From Halopiger xanaduensis SH-6 (GTDB lineage: Archaea > Halobacteriota > Halobacteria > Halobacteriales > Natrialbaceae), in assembly GCF_000217715.1 (NCBI RefSeq), contig NC_015666.1:62001-126000 (forward strand): a stretch of 64,000 bases of DNA, read 5' to 3'. The notes under the pieces were generated by a model. The model saw only the letters and a list, made by a program, of their open reading frames with translations. It did not search any database and was not told the DNA's origin. A program made the position numbers and the translations under genes. Below are positions 23,814 to 34,265 of the stretch, one piece after another (the first letter of the stretch is position 1; each line of letters opens with the position of its first letter).

Positions 23814-26318
23814 ATGACGGACGCAACGGTCGACGAACGGCAGTGTACGCTCTGCGATCTCCCCGTCGAGGGGAGCGACGTCACCGACGACGAGGGCAAC
23901 CGCTTCTGCTGCGTCGGCTGTCGCGACGTCTCCGACGCGCTCGGCGACGTCGACGAGGTCGACGCCGACGACGTCCGCAACGCGCGCGAGGACGACTCCG
24001 AGGACCGCGAACTCCCCGACGGCCACGAGGCCACCTACCTCGAGGTCGACGGCATGCACTGCGCGACCTGCGAGGCCTTCATCGAGTCGGTCGCCACGGA
24101 GACGGAGGGCGTCAGCGGCGCGAGCGCGAGCTACGTCACCGACACGGTCCGGATCGACCACGATCCCGACAGCGTCTCGCAGGACGACCTCGCGGCGGCG
24201 ATCAGCGGGCTGGGCTACAGCGCCTACGACCGCGACGACGCCTTCAGCCGCCGGCAGGCGGACAACTGGGAGATGGCCCGAGTCGGCGTCGGCGTGCTCA
24301 TGGGGATGATGGTGATGCTCCAGTACGTCGTCATCATCTACCCCACCTACTTCGGCGCGTGGTTCTACGACGAGCGGACGATGGAGTTCTTCCAGGAGAC
24401 GCTGGCGAGCGACCTCGCGACGCCCTTTTACCTGATGATCGCCGCGCTGACGACGATCATCCTCGGGGTCACCGGCAAACCGATCCTGCAGGGCGCGTAC
24501 GTCAGCGCCAAGACCCGGTCGCCGAACATGGACCTGCTCGTCGCGATCGCAGCCGTCAGCGCCTACCTGTACAGCACGCTCTCGATCGCGGTCGGCGGCG
24601 AACACATCTACTACGACGTCACCGTCGCGATCATCGTCATCGTCTCCGTGGGCAACTACTACGAGTCGACGATCAAGCGCGAGGCCACCGAGCGGCTCTC
24701 GAACCTGACGAGCGTCCAAGTGGACTCGGCGCGGCGCGTCGGCGAGGACGGGAGCCACGAGGACGTCGCGCTCGAGGAGCTCTCGGCGAGCGACCGCGTG
24801 CTGGTCCGTGCCGGCGAGCGGATCCCGGTCGACGGCGCGGTCGTCGAGGGCGAGGCCGCGGTCGACGAGGCGGTCGTCACCGGCGAGTCCCTGCCCGTGA
24901 CCAAGGACGCAGGTGACGCCGTCGTCGGCGGTTCGATGGTCGCCGACGGCGCGGTGACGGTCGAAGTCGGCGAGGACGCGACCAGCAGCCTCGATCGCAT
25001 CACCGAACTCGTCTGGGACCTCCAGAGCGGGACCCACGGTATCCAGAAGCTCGCGGACAAGCTGGCGACGATCTTCGTCCCGGTCGTCCTCGCGCTCGCG
25101 GTCGTCGTCACGGTCGCCCGTCTCGCCCTCGGCGCGCCGATCGAGGGCGCGCTGCTGACCGGCTTGACGGTGCTGATCGTCTCCTGTCCCTGCGCGCTCG
25201 GGCTCGCGACGCCGCTGGCCGTCGCCGCCGGCATCCGCGACGCCTTGGAGCGCTCGATCGTCGTCTTCGACGACAGCGTCTTCGAGCGCATCCGCACCGC
25301 CGATACCGTCGTCTTCGACAAGACCGGCACGCTGACGACCGGCGATATGACCGTCGTCGAGGCCGACACCGACGTCGACGCCGATCTGCTCGGGCGGGCG
25401 GCGATCCTCGAGGGCCGCTCGGCGCATCCGGTTGGGCAAGCGATCGCGGCGATGGCGGGGGGCTCGAGCGGCGACGGCGCTGATACCGGCTCCGGGACCG
25501 TGGCGGACGGCGGGACGGTCGAGACGGCTGGTGCCGAGACTAGCGTCGCTACGGACGACGCCGGCGAAACCGGCGACGGCCGCCTCGAGTCCTTCGAGAG
25601 CTACCGAAACGGCGTCGCGGGCGTCGTCGACGGCGAGGAGATCGTCGTCGGCCACCCGGACCTGTTCCGCGACCGCGGCTGGGACGTGCCCGAAGCAGTC
25701 GCGAAGCAGGTCGAGGCCCACCGCGAAACCGGCCGCGTGCCGGTCGCCGTCGGCCGCGACGGAACTGCGGCGGGCGTCATCGTCGTCGGCGACGAACTCC
25801 GCGAGGAGTGGGGCGAGACGGTGACGGCGATCGCCGACAGCGGCGCCGAGGTCGTCGTTCTCACCGGCGACGACGCGAAGGCGGCGGACCGATTCCGCGA
25901 GCACGGGGCCGTCGATCGGGTGTTCGCCGGCGTCCCGCCGGAGGGGAAGGCCGAGACCGTCGAGCGGCTCAAGGGAACCGGCCGGACGGTCATGATCGGC
26001 GACGGAACCAACGACGCGCCGGCGCTGGCGGCCGCCGATCTGGGCATCGCGCTCGGCGGCGGGACCGCAATGGCCGCCGACGCGGCCGACGTCGCGCTGG
26101 TCGACGACGACCTCTCGTCGGTCGACACCGTCTTCGACCTCGCCCGCGCGACCGACCGGCGCGTGAAGGGCAACATCGGCTGGGCGTTCTGTTACAACGC
26201 CGTCGCGATCCCGTTGGCCGTGACCGGCCTGCTCAACCCGCTGTTCGCCGCCGTCGCGATGGGGACCAGCAGCCTGCTGGTCGTCACCAACTCCTCGCGC
26301 TCGCTGCTCGAGGACTAA
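23814..26318 (+). CDS. CcoI/FixI-like Cu P-type ATPase
   Basis: An 834-residue P1B ATPase. The N-terminal cysteine-rich domain (Cys11, Cys14, Cys32, Cys33, Cys36) matches the metal-binding domain typical of CcoI/FixI, followed by an HMA domain with G-M-H-C-A-T-C (Cys83, Cys86). The membrane motif is S-C-P-C-A-L, the phosphorylation site D-K-T-G-T-L-T, and the hinge G-D-G-T-N-D-A-P, with T in place of the usual I. CPC pumps move Cu(I); CcoI proteins export copper for haem-copper oxidase assembly. The loop after the phosphorylation site contains a low-complexity stretch (S-G-D-G-A-D-T-G-S-G). Confidence 0.93.
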   Translation: MTDATVDERQCTLCDLPVEGSDVTDDEGNRFCCVGCRDVSDALGDVDEVDADDVRNAREDDSEDRELPDGHEATYLEVDGMHCATCEAFIESVATETEGVSGASASYVTDTVRIDHDPDSVSQDDLAAAISGLGYSAYDRDDAFSRRQADNWEMARVGVGVLMGMMVMLQYVVIIYPTYFGAWFYDERTMEFFQETLASDLATPFYLMIAALTTIILGVTGKPILQGAYVSAKTRSPNMDLLVAIAAVSAYLYSTLSIAVGGEHIYYDVTVAIIVIVSVGNYYESTIKREATERLSNLTSVQVDSARRVGEDGSHEDVALEELSASDRVLVRAGERIPVDGAVVEGEAAVDEAVVTGESLPVTKDAGDAVVGGSMVADGAVTVEVGEDATSSLDRITELVWDLQSGTHGIQKLADKLATIFVPVVLALAVVVTVARLALGAPIEGALLTGLTVLIVSCPCALGLATPLAVAAGIRDALERSIVVFDDSVFERIRTADTVVFDKTGTLTTGDMTVVEADTDVDADLLGRAAILEGRSAHPVGQAIAAMAGGSSGDGADTGSGTVADGGTVETAGAETSVATDDAGETGDGRLESFESYRNGVAGVVDGEEIVVGHPDLFRDRGWDVPEAVAKQVEAHRETGRVPVAVGRDGTAAGVIVVGDELREEWGETVTAIADSGAEVVVLTGDDAKAADRFREHGAVDRVFAGVPPEGKAETVERLKGTGRTVMIGDGTNDAPALAAADLGIALGGGTAMAADAADVALVDDDLSSVDTVFDLARATDRRVKGNIGWAFCYNAVAIPLAVTGLLNPLFAAVAMGTSSLLVVTNSSRSLLED

Positions 26319-26415
26319 CCGCGGTCGGTGGCTCGATTCCGCTCCGGGCCGTGCAGACGTTCAGCATTCGAAATATTTCAGTGGCCTAATACCACGTGGC
26401 TTCGTACCGGTGGGT

Positions 26416-27729
26416 ATGGCTGCGTCCGACCCCGACCTGCCCTCCGATACAACGTCGAGGGCGGCCGGATCCGACTCGTGGTTCACCGACCGAACCGGAC
26501 TGACCGTCCTCGCCGTCGTGAGCGCACTCCTCGGCCTGTTCGTCGTCCTCCCCTACCTCCAGTACGTCCTGCTCGGGGTCGTGCTCGCGTACGTTCTCAT
26601 GCCCGCCCAGCGGCGACTCGAGACCTACGTCCGGCCGATAACCGCGGCGCTCGTCCTCGTCGCCGTCGCGATCCTCACGATCATCCTACCGCTGTCGTAC
26701 GTCCTCGCGGTCGCGCTGCGCGAGGCGCTCAACATTCTGGACGCCGTCGAAGGGGGCGACCTCAACGTCGGGGCGATCGAATCCCGCCTCGAGTCCAACG
26801 GGTACGCGGTCGACCTCACCGAGATGTACCAGGCCTATCAGGAGCCGATCGAGACGGGGCTACAGGGACTCGCCACGAGCGGGATCGAACTCGTCAGCGG
26901 CGTGCCCGGTCTCCTGATCGGACTGACGGTGACGCTGTTCGTCCTCTTCGCCCTGCTGCGCGACGGGGGTGCACTCGTCGCGTGGTTCCACCGTATCCTC
27001 CCGATCGAAGACGATATTCTGGACGAACTGCAGGCGGAGATCGACCAGCTCATGTGGGCCTCCGTCGTCGGGAACGTCGCCGTCGCGGGCATTCAGGCGG
27101 TGATGCTCGGGGTCGGGCTGGTGCTCCTCGACGTGCCCGCCGTCGTCTTCCTGACGGTCGCAACGTTCGTTCTCGCCCTGCTGCCGCTGGTCGGCGCGTT
27201 CGGCGTCTGGGTCCCCGTCGCCGTCTACCTGATCGCGGTCGGGCAGTTCGTCCCCGCCGCAATCCTCGTCGCGTACGGCTCGCTGGTCAGCGCCTCGGAC
27301 ACGTACCTGCGACCGGCGCTCATCGGCCGGACGAGCGCTTTCAACTCCGCGATCATCGTCGTCGGGATCTTCGGCGGCATCGTCGTCTTCGGCGGCGTCG
27401 GCCTGTTCATCGGTCCCGTCGTGCTCGGCGGCGCGAAGATCACGCTCGACGTGTTCGCCCGCGAACGGACCGGCGGCGAGTCGCTCGAGACCGAGACGGC
27501 GGACCGAGCGGCCGATCCGGCCGTCGACACGTCCGACGCCGGCGTCAGTACGGGACTCGATCCGGAGACCGACTCGAGCGACGCTGGTGCGGACGACGAG
27601 CACGGCGGTACCGGTAGCGACGACGGTGCCGATACCGGCGGTACCGACGAACGCGACGATACTGGGGCTGACGGTCGAACCGACGGCGACGCGGACGATG
27701 ACGCGGCCGACGAGCGTTCGGACCCGTAA
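26416..27729 (+). CDS. AI-2E family permease-like protein
   Basis: A 437-residue membrane protein of the AI-2E transporter (PerM/UPF0118) family, with about eight hydrophobic helices: two to three at 20-95, a soluble stretch 100-175, and a block of five from 215 to 355 including the family-like L-G-V-G-L-V-L-L-D-V-P. The last 80 residues are a D-, T- and G-rich acidic tail. Family members are linked to quorum-signal or ion export, but the substrate here is unknown. I preferred the M-A-A-S-D-P start over a GTG two codons earlier because 'aaatattt' at 26371-26378 gives normal TATA spacing to it. Confidence 0.85.
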   Translation: MAASDPDLPSDTTSRAAGSDSWFTDRTGLTVLAVVSALLGLFVVLPYLQYVLLGVVLAYVLMPAQRRLETYVRPITAALVLVAVAILTIILPLSYVLAVALREALNILDAVEGGDLNVGAIESRLESNGYAVDLTEMYQAYQEPIETGLQGLATSGIELVSGVPGLLIGLTVTLFVLFALLRDGGALVAWFHRILPIEDDILDELQAEIDQLMWASVVGNVAVAGIQAVMLGVGLVLLDVPAVVFLTVATFVLALLPLVGAFGVWVPVAVYLIAVGQFVPAAILVAYGSLVSASDTYLRPALIGRTSAFNSAIIVVGIFGGIVVFGGVGLFIGPVVLGGAKITLDVFARERTGGESLETETADRAADPAVDTSDAGVSTGLDPETDSSDAGADDEHGGTGSDDGADTGGTDERDDTGADGRTDGDADDDAADERSDP

Positions 27730-27744
27730 CGCGCGACTCGAGAC

Positions 27745-28464
27745 CTACTCCTCCGAATCGTTCTTCCAATCCCCCGGCTCCTCGCCGTGGATCTCGCCCT
27801 TCGCCCGCCGCGACGACGGCCAGAGTGTGAGGACGACGACGGCCGCGTAGAAGAGCCCGAGCATCCCGGCCACGTAGTAGCCGTGGACGCCCGGCAGTTC
27901 GGCGGCCTCCGCCCACTGCTGTTCCGGCGTGAACAGGGAGACCTTGAAGATCCAGGCGATGCCGACCACCGCGAACAGCAGCCCGTAGACGCGCCGAATG
28001 CGCCGGGACAGGGCCTCCAAGTTCGAGACCTTGAACGTCGGATTTCGGAGGTCGTCGCTCAACTCCTCGCGCCAGTAGGGGTGTTCGACGCCGACCGGCT
28101 CCAGGGCGTTCGCGAACACGTTCTCCTGGATGAACCGCACCCGCGCCCGCCAGTGGTCGTAGAAGCGGTAGCGACGAACCTCGAAGAACAGGAAGATACA
28201 GAGAACGAAGAGGCCGATCAACAGGAGAAAGGCCGGCATCTCCTGACTCGAGAAGACGAGCGAGAGCAGGGCGGCCATCAGGGTGATCGCCCAGTCGGTC
28301 GTGCGGTCGATGCGGTCCTGGGCGCTGTTGGCCTGGCTGACTTCGCCCCGGTAGAAGTGCGGGAGGACGCCGAGCAGGGAGTCGGGATCGGCCGCCGCCT
28401 CCGCGCCGACCTCCTGGTCGTCGCGGTCCAGGGGCGTCTCGGAATCGTCGGGATCGGGTGGCAT
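27745..28464 (-). CDS. DUF2270-type membrane protein
   Basis: A 239-residue protein that resembles DUF2270. Residues 1-50 are acidic and proline-rich. The core begins [10 protein letters not shown] and [10 protein letters not shown], then four hydrophobic helices in two pairs (about 62-78, 83-103, 160-180, 205-225), separated by a polar, tryptophan- and arginine-containing loop. No function is known for the family. The ATG giving M-P-P-D-P-D is chosen because a longer frame begins with an arginine-rich stretch. It converges on the AI-2E gene, with 15 bases between the stops. Confidence 0.78.
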   Translation of the reverse strand: MPPDPDDSETPLDRDDQEVGAEAAADPDSLLGVLPHFYRGEVSQANSAQDRIDRTTDWAITLMAALLSLVFSSQEMPAFLLLIGLFVLCIFLFFEVRRYRFYDHWRARVRFIQENVFANALEPVGVEHPYWREELSDDLRNPTFKVSNLEALSRRIRRVYGLLFAVVGIAWIFKVSLFTPEQQWAEAAELPGVHGYYVAGMLGLFYAAVVVLTLWPSSRRAKGEIHGEEPGDWKNDSEE

Positions 28465-28652
28465 TCGGGCTCCAGACGCCGCCGGCGGGGGTAACGGTTC
28501 GCGCGGCGACTGCAGGCAACTGCCCCGCTTGCGGCGGGCCATACCCCCGCGAAAAAGGGTGCGTTCATTATCCCCAAGACGTTATCACTGGATATCGTGT
28601 TCGGGACCGGCTGTCACGCGACAGGCGCACAACGAGCGGATCGGTGATACGC

Positions 28653-29995
<1,343 letters not shown>

Positions 29996-29999
<4 letters not shown>

Positions 30000-31552
30000 C
30001 GGACGATAGCGGACGCGACTCGACGGGAGACGACGCACAGGCTCGCTACGATCAGGCCCGCTACGTCGAGGACGGCCAGTACGAGCCGCTGCTGTCGGAG
30101 AAGGACCTGACTCGAGTCGAGATCGCGGATGGCAGCGACGCTGACGGTGACGGCGACGGTAACGGCGGCGACGCGACGACCGCCGACTCGCCGCTCCCCG
30201 ACGACCTCACCCGCGACTCGCTCGAGTTGCCCGAGCTGTCGGAACCCGAACTGGCCCGCCACTACACGCGGCTCTCCCAGATGATCTACGGGATCGACAG
30301 CGGCCCCTACCCGCTGGGCTCGTGTACGATGAAGTACAACCCCAAGTTCACCGAAGACGTGGCGGCGCTTCCCTCGGCGGCCGTCCACCCCGACCGCTCG
30401 GCGCGGTCCGTTCAGGGCACCCTCGAGCTCATGTACCGGCTGCAGGACTACCTCGGCCGGATCGGCGGGATGGACGCCGTGACGCTACAACCGCCGGCGG
30501 GCGCGGCCGGCGAGTTCGTCGGCATCCGCGTCGCCGCGGCCTACCACGAACACAACGGCGAGGGCCACCGCAACGAGGTCATCATCCCCGAGAGCGCCCA
30601 CGGGACGAACTTCGCCAGCGCCGCGCTGGGGGGCTACGACGTCGTCTCCCTGCCCAGCGACGAGGACGGCCGGGTCGACCTCGAGGCGCTCGAGTCGGCC
30701 CTCTCGGAGAACACGGCGGCGCTGATGCTGACGAACCCGAACACGCTGGGGCTGTTCGAGCGCGACATCGCGGAGATCGCCGAGATGGTCCACGACGTAG
30801 GCGGGCTGCTCTACTACGACGGCGCGAACCTGAACGCCCTGCTCGGACGGGCCCGGCCCGGCGATATGGGCTTCGACGTGATGCACTACAACGTCCACAA
30901 GACGTTCGCGACGCCCCACGGGGGCGGCGGTCCCGGCGCGGGGCCGGTCGGCGTCGTCGACGAACTGGCGCCGTTCCTGCCCGCGCCGCGGGTTCGCGAG
31001 GCCGAAGACGGCGGCCCGAAATCGAAGTCCGGAGAACCCACCTACGAACTGTTCGAGCCCGAGCACACCATCGGCAAGGTCCACGGCTTCCACGGCAACT
31101 GGCTCGTGCTCGTGAAGGCGTTCGCCTACATCGCGCGGCTTGGCGACGAAGGGCTGGCGGACGCCAGCGCCAAGGCCGTACTCAACGCGAACTACCTCGC
31201 GAGCCAAATCGAGTACGACGTGCCGTACGGGCCGTTCCACCACGAGTTCGTCGCCAGCGCGGGCGAGCAGGACGCGGCCGACGTCGCCAAGCGGATGCTC
31301 GACTACGGCGTCCACCCGCCGACGACCAAGTGGCCCGAAATCGTCCCCGAGGCGCTGATGACCGAACCCACCGAGGTCGAGAGCAAGGACACGCTGGACC
31401 GGCTGGCGGCGGCGTTCAACGCCGTCGCGGGCGAGGACTCGGAGACGCTCGAGGCCGCGCCCGAGCGGACGACCGCTCGGCGGATCGATCAGACCAGCGC
31501 GGCGCGGAACCCGCGGCTGTCCTGGCAGGCGCTCGAGACCGACGAGTCGTAG
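29996..31552 (+). CDS. gcvPB: Glycine dehydrogenase (decarboxylating) subunit 2
   Basis: The 518-residue C-terminal half of the glycine decarboxylase, carrying the pyridoxal-phosphate lysine: Lys302 in N-V-H-K-T-F, followed by the glycine loop G-G-G-G-P-G-A-G-P. Other family blocks are [12 protein letters not shown] and P-E-S-A-H-G-T-N. The N-terminal 60 residues hold a D- and G-rich insertion ([10 protein letters not shown]) that looks like halophile-specific padding. ATGA overlap with gcvPA indicates coupled translation of an equimolar complex. Confidence 0.95.
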
Positions 31553-31690
31553 CGCCGTCGTCGATTCGGCTCGTCGCGTCGCGGTCGAATCTCGGTCTCG
31601 GAACGCTCGGCTCGAGCGAGTGACGGAACCAGAACAGCCGAGAAAGGGACGGACAGCGTTGGAAAAAGGTCGTTCGGTCGGTTCTCGCCC

Positions 31691-31864
31691 TTACGCTTCG
31701 GCGGCGCTCGAGTCGACGGCGTCGTCGATCTTGACGAACCCGTAGTCGCAGTCCGGGCAGTGCCACTTGATCTTCGTCCCGAGGTGCAGGGTCGTGCTCG
31801 CGGCGCGGTAGAACGTCTTCTCCTCCCCGCAGTTGGGGCACTCGTGGTCGAGTTCCATCGCCAT
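31691..31864 (-). CDS. Small zinc-ribbon protein
   Basis: A 57-residue protein with two C-x-x-C knuckles: C-P-N-C-G (residues 9-13) and C-P-D-C-D (36-40), spaced as in a one-zinc ribbon. The sequence between is beta-rich and positively charged (T-L-H-L-G-T-K-I-K-W-H). Many such mini-proteins occur in haloarchaea, mostly of unknown function; RNA, DNA or protein binding is possible. Start could also be the second Met (31858). It is too short for most gene finders. The gene converges on gcvPB. Confidence 0.8.
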   Translation of the reverse strand: MAMELDHECPNCGEEKTFYRAASTTLHLGTKIKWHCPDCDYGFVKIDDAVDSSAAEA

Positions 31865-31999
31865 ATACGGGGGTTGTGGACCGAGTGTGTTTAACGTACT
31901 GATTGCGGCCTCGAGTGCGGGGCGACCATTCGAAGCGGCGAGCGTGTCTCGGCCCCGTTCCCGACAGGGATTAAGTGATCGACGGCCGTCGAATCGAGT

Positions 32000-32533
32000 A
32001 TGTCGATCTACACCGGTCGCGGCGACGACGGAAAGACGGACCTGCGCGACATGACGCGCGTCTCGAAGTCGAGCCCGCGGATCGAGGCCTACGGCACCGT
32101 CGACGAGCTAAACGCGCTCGTCGGGACGATTCGGCCCACGGGCCACGACGATATCGACGACCGGCTCCAGACCGTCCAGAACCACCTCCACGTCGTCCAG
32201 GCCGACTTCGCCAACCCCGACCCGGACGAGGACGACCCCGCGATCCGGGCCGACCACGTCGAAACCGTCGAAGACTGGATCGACGAGTACGACGAGGAAC
32301 TCGAGCCGCTGACCTCCTTCGTGCTGCCGACCGGCAGCGATTCCGGAGCGCGGCTCCACCACGCCCGGACGGTCTGTCGGCGCGCCGAGCGTCGAGCCGT
32401 CGACCTCGCCACGGCGGAGGAGATCAACGAGCAGGCCGTCCAGTACCTCAACCGGCTCTCGGACGGCCTGTTCACGTTCGCCCGCGTCGTCAACAAGCGC
32501 GACGGCGAACCGGAAGAGGCGCCCGAATACTGA
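32000..32533 (+). CDS. Corrinoid (ATP:cob(I)alamin) adenosyltransferase, PduO type
   Basis: A 177-residue enzyme that attaches the adenosyl group to cob(I)alamin. The ATP-binding N-terminus Y-T-G-R-G-D-D-G-K-T-D-L and D-E-L-N-A-L are PduO hallmarks, and the C-terminal helices contain R-R-A-E-R-R-A-V and L-N-R-L-S-D-G-L-F. The PduO fold is a five-helix bundle, unrelated to CobA, and the length fits. It is a single gene with its start 135 bases after the zinc-ribbon gene's start on the opposite strand. No other cobalamin genes are near. Confidence 0.92.
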   Translation: MSIYTGRGDDGKTDLRDMTRVSKSSPRIEAYGTVDELNALVGTIRPTGHDDIDDRLQTVQNHLHVVQADFANPDPDEDDPAIRADHVETVEDWIDEYDEELEPLTSFVLPTGSDSGARLHHARTVCRRAERRAVDLATAEEINEQAVQYLNRLSDGLFTFARVVNKRDGEPEEAPEY

Positions 32534-32556
32534 GTGCCGGCGGTCGCGAACGTCGC

Positions 32557-32865
32557 CTACGTGCAGGTCGCTTCTGCGGTCGTCTCGAGAATCGTCTCTG
32601 CAACCGGAAGGTTCTCCGCAGGTTCGATGCGGTCTGCCCCCTGTGTGTAGTCGATGATATCTGCGTCAGCGAGCAACGGCAGATGAACGTGGTGAAGTTC
32701 GATCTCGAGCGTGCGACGCGAGCACTGCGACCGCTCGCACAGCGTCGCGCAGGCGTCGGCAAATTCGACCGTCCCGTCACGGTCGGCGAGATACGCGCAC
32801 AGTCGTCGGCGGTGGCCGTCAGCGAGCGCTTCGAACAGCAAATCGTGGTGCGTTGATCGGGACAT
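32557..32865 (-). CDS. Small HTH protein, DUF7344-like, cysteine-containing
   Basis: A 102-residue winged-helix-like protein. H-D-L-L-F-E-A-L-A-D-G-H-R-R-R-L-C-A-Y-L begins the first helices, and R-R-T-L-E-I-E-L-H-H-V-H-L-P-L-L looks like the recognition helix. It is the second protein of this type in the window (the other is at 22299). Four cysteines (Cys23, 39, 43, 48) in the first half, then one at the end, are unusual for a halophile and may respond to redox or metal. It ends 24 bases from the adenosyltransferase, facing it. Confidence 0.72.
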   Translation of the reverse strand: MSRSTHHDLLFEALADGHRRRLCAYLADRDGTVEFADACATLCERSQCSRRTLEIELHHVHLPLLADADIIDYTQGADRIEPAENLPVAETILETTAEATCT

Positions 32866-32928
32866 CCGGTTTGATTTCCAGCAGCTACTACCGTGAGCAA
32901 TCGACCTTGTAACTCAGGCTTTGAAGTG

Positions 32929-33570
32929 CTACCTGCCGAGCAGCGACTCGACCAGGGACGAGACGGCGCGCCGCAGTCGCTCCGAGACCGACTGCGCGCT
33001 AATGCCGAGTTCGACGCCGAGTTCTTCCTGTGAAATCCGGCGCGGAATCTCGAAGTAACCCAGTTCGTAAGCCGATACGAGGGCGTCGCGCTGCGACGGC
33101 GACAGGTACAACTCGAGGCCGTCGCCGCCGGATTGATCGAGGGAGAGCGACTGCAGCGCGAACGAACAGCCCCGCGTGCTGTACGCCTCCCGGTACTCGA
33201 GGAGGGTTTCCCGATCGGGAACGCGCATACGGATTCGCCAGCCGTCGGGAGTGCCGGTCGCCTCGAGGAGGACGACGTCGTCGATCGCCCAGCGAGGAAA
33301 CGTCGATTTGGCCCGCCCCTCGACGGTGAAATCGACGCGGTAGAGGGCTGTGGAGTCGGTACGGTCGATGCGACGAGCGTTAGTCACCGTCGGATCGGAC
33401 TCGAGCGTCGATTCGAACGTAGCAGGGTCGACACCAGCCATCCGGAAGAACAACCGTACCGTCCCATCAGCAGTTAGATACTGTGCCTCGTGCGTGAGTC
33501 TGATATCGGGAAACGCGCTTAACGTCCGCTGGAGGACCGCCGCCTCGACGACAAACTCGGCGACCAACAC
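32929..33570 (-). CDS. HTH-10 family (Bat-like) transcriptional regulator
   Basis: A 213-residue regulator starting at GTG. The N-terminal 150 residues are a beta-rich sensor-like domain (F-V-V-E-A-A-V-L-Q-R-T-L), and the C-terminus has the HTH-10 signature E-L-G-V-E-L-G-I-S-A-Q-S-V-S-E-R-L-R-R at about 185-203. The GTG lies 22-29 bases downstream of a clear TATA box, which supports it. A perfect 16-base palindrome adjoins that TATA box, so its transcription is probably controlled. Paralogues at 1131 and 41398 are closer to each other than to this one. Confidence 0.85.
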   Translation of the reverse strand: MLVAEFVVEAAVLQRTLSAFPDIRLTHEAQYLTADGTVRLFFRMAGVDPATFESTLESDPTVTNARRIDRTDSTALYRVDFTVEGRAKSTFPRWAIDDVVLLEATGTPDGWRIRMRVPDRETLLEYREAYSTRGCSFALQSLSLDQSGGDGLELYLSPSQRDALVSAYELGYFEIPRRISQEELGVELGISAQSVSERLRRAVSSLVESLLGR

Positions 33571-33592
33571 ACCTAATTAGTTAATGTGCTAA

Positions 33593-33600
33593 TTTATAAG
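33593..33600 (-). promoter_or_regulatory. TATA box of the HTH-10 gene at 32929
   Basis: Minus-strand 'cttataaa' sits 23-30 bases before the GTG at 33570. This is the expected spacing for a leaderless archaeal promoter, within a markedly AT-rich patch (33571-33600). Confidence 0.65.
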
Positions 33601-33615
33601 TGAATGCCCATTCAC
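33600..33615. promoter_or_regulatory. Palindrome GTGAATG-CC-CATTCAC, candidate operator
   Basis: A perfect 7-base inverted repeat with a 2-base spacer overlaps the last base of the TATA box of the HTH-10 gene and covers the place where the B-recognition element should be. That position suits either activation or repression by a dimeric regulator. No second copy was noticed in the window. Confidence 0.55.
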
Positions 33616-33747
33616 AAGTGCTACTGAAGAACCTAACATGTTCGCCAAGCGTCTCAATCGCGCTCATCCGGCCACCATCTCACGGTTTTAGACGGCGAAA
33701 TAATTCCTCTCGAATCGGCCGGTCGTTTTCTGTTGCCTACGAAAGGA

Positions 33748-33755
33748 CTATATTC
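33748..33755 (+). promoter_or_regulatory. TATA box of the small helical protein gene
   Basis: 'ctatattc' is 29-36 bases before the ATG at 33784. The purine-rich 'gaaagga' immediately upstream looks like a B-recognition element. Confidence 0.55.
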
Positions 33756-33783
33756 TCGCTGCGCCTTTCTATGGTGAACGACG

Positions 33784-34059
33784 ATGAACAAGCACTTCCA
33801 CGACAGCCGGTACTACCTCACTCGCGCCGCCGAACACGCTCGTCTCGGCATCGCCGAAACTCTCGCCCCAGTCACCGACCGGATTCGTGATCGGCTCGGA
33901 CGCTCGGAGCCCGAACCCGAACCCGAATCGGAATTGGACCGCCTCGAGACGGTTCGCGAAGAAGTCGCGAGCCAGGCTCGCGAGGCAATCGGGACCGCTC
34001 GAGAGCGGGTGACGGCATACCGCGGCGAGGCGTCGGCGACCGACGAAAGGAAGCCTTAA
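33784..34059 (+). CDS. Small helical acidic protein, DUF7553-like
   Basis: A 91-residue soluble protein. It opens with H-F-H-D-S-R-Y-Y-L-T-R-A-A-E-H-A-R-L-G and continues as two long amphipathic helices separated by an alternating P-E-P-E-P-E-S-E stretch at about 41-49. A coiled-coil or bundle is likely. It looks like the DUF7553 family of haloarchaea, for which I know of no assigned function. The ATG at 33771 is out of frame. Next downstream, 28 bases away, is the tRNA-Val gene. Confidence 0.65.
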   Translation: MNKHFHDSRYYLTRAAEHARLGIAETLAPVTDRIRDRLGRSEPEPEPESELDRLETVREEVASQAREAIGTARERVTAYRGEASATDERKP

Positions 34060-34086
34060 GTCGGACGCACCGATACGTCAGCCTGC

Positions 34087-34161
34087 GGGTTGGTGATCTA
34101 GTCCGGTTATGATACCTCCTTCACACGGAGGAAGCCGGCGGTTCAAATCCGCCCCAACCCA
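34087..34161 (+). tRNA. tRNA-Val (anticodon CAC)
   Basis: A complete cloverleaf: acceptor GGGTTGG (34087-34093) pairs with CCAACCC (34154-34160), discriminator A at 34161. The anticodon stem CCTCC/GGAGG closes the loop TTCACAC, so the anticodon is CAC (34122-34124), reading GUG. The T arm is GGCGG-TTCAAAT-CCGCC. No intron is present and no CCA is encoded. A run of five T follows directly. A damaged copy of its 3' end lies 105 bases downstream. Confidence 0.95.
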
Positions 34162-34216
34162 TTTTTCGAGCGACAATATGTGAGGAGCGAAGCGACGAGC
34201 GCGTCGCTCGAAAAAT
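34161..34216. repeat. 14-base perfect inverted repeat after tRNA-Val
   Basis: ATTTTTCGAGCGAC at 34161-34174 is the exact reverse complement of 34203-34216, with 28 bases between the arms. The left arm includes the tRNA discriminator base and the T run. It could fold as a long hairpin terminator, or mark an end of a small integrated element. A degenerate inverted copy of the tRNA T-arm sequence follows at 34223-34236. Confidence 0.65.
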
Positions 34217-34265
34217 CGGTACGGGCGATTTGAATCAGGGAGTGGAGCGAAGCGAAACGACCATG

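Noticed and set aside
23247-25904. An 885-codon frame opposite the SafE and copper ATPase genes
   Set aside because: It is the antisense shadow of two strongly conserved genes; composition is V, R, D and A with no fold.
28465-28652. Possible glycine riboswitch before gcvPA
   Set aside because: No tandem aptamer-like structure is recognisable, and such riboswitches are not known to me in haloarchaea.
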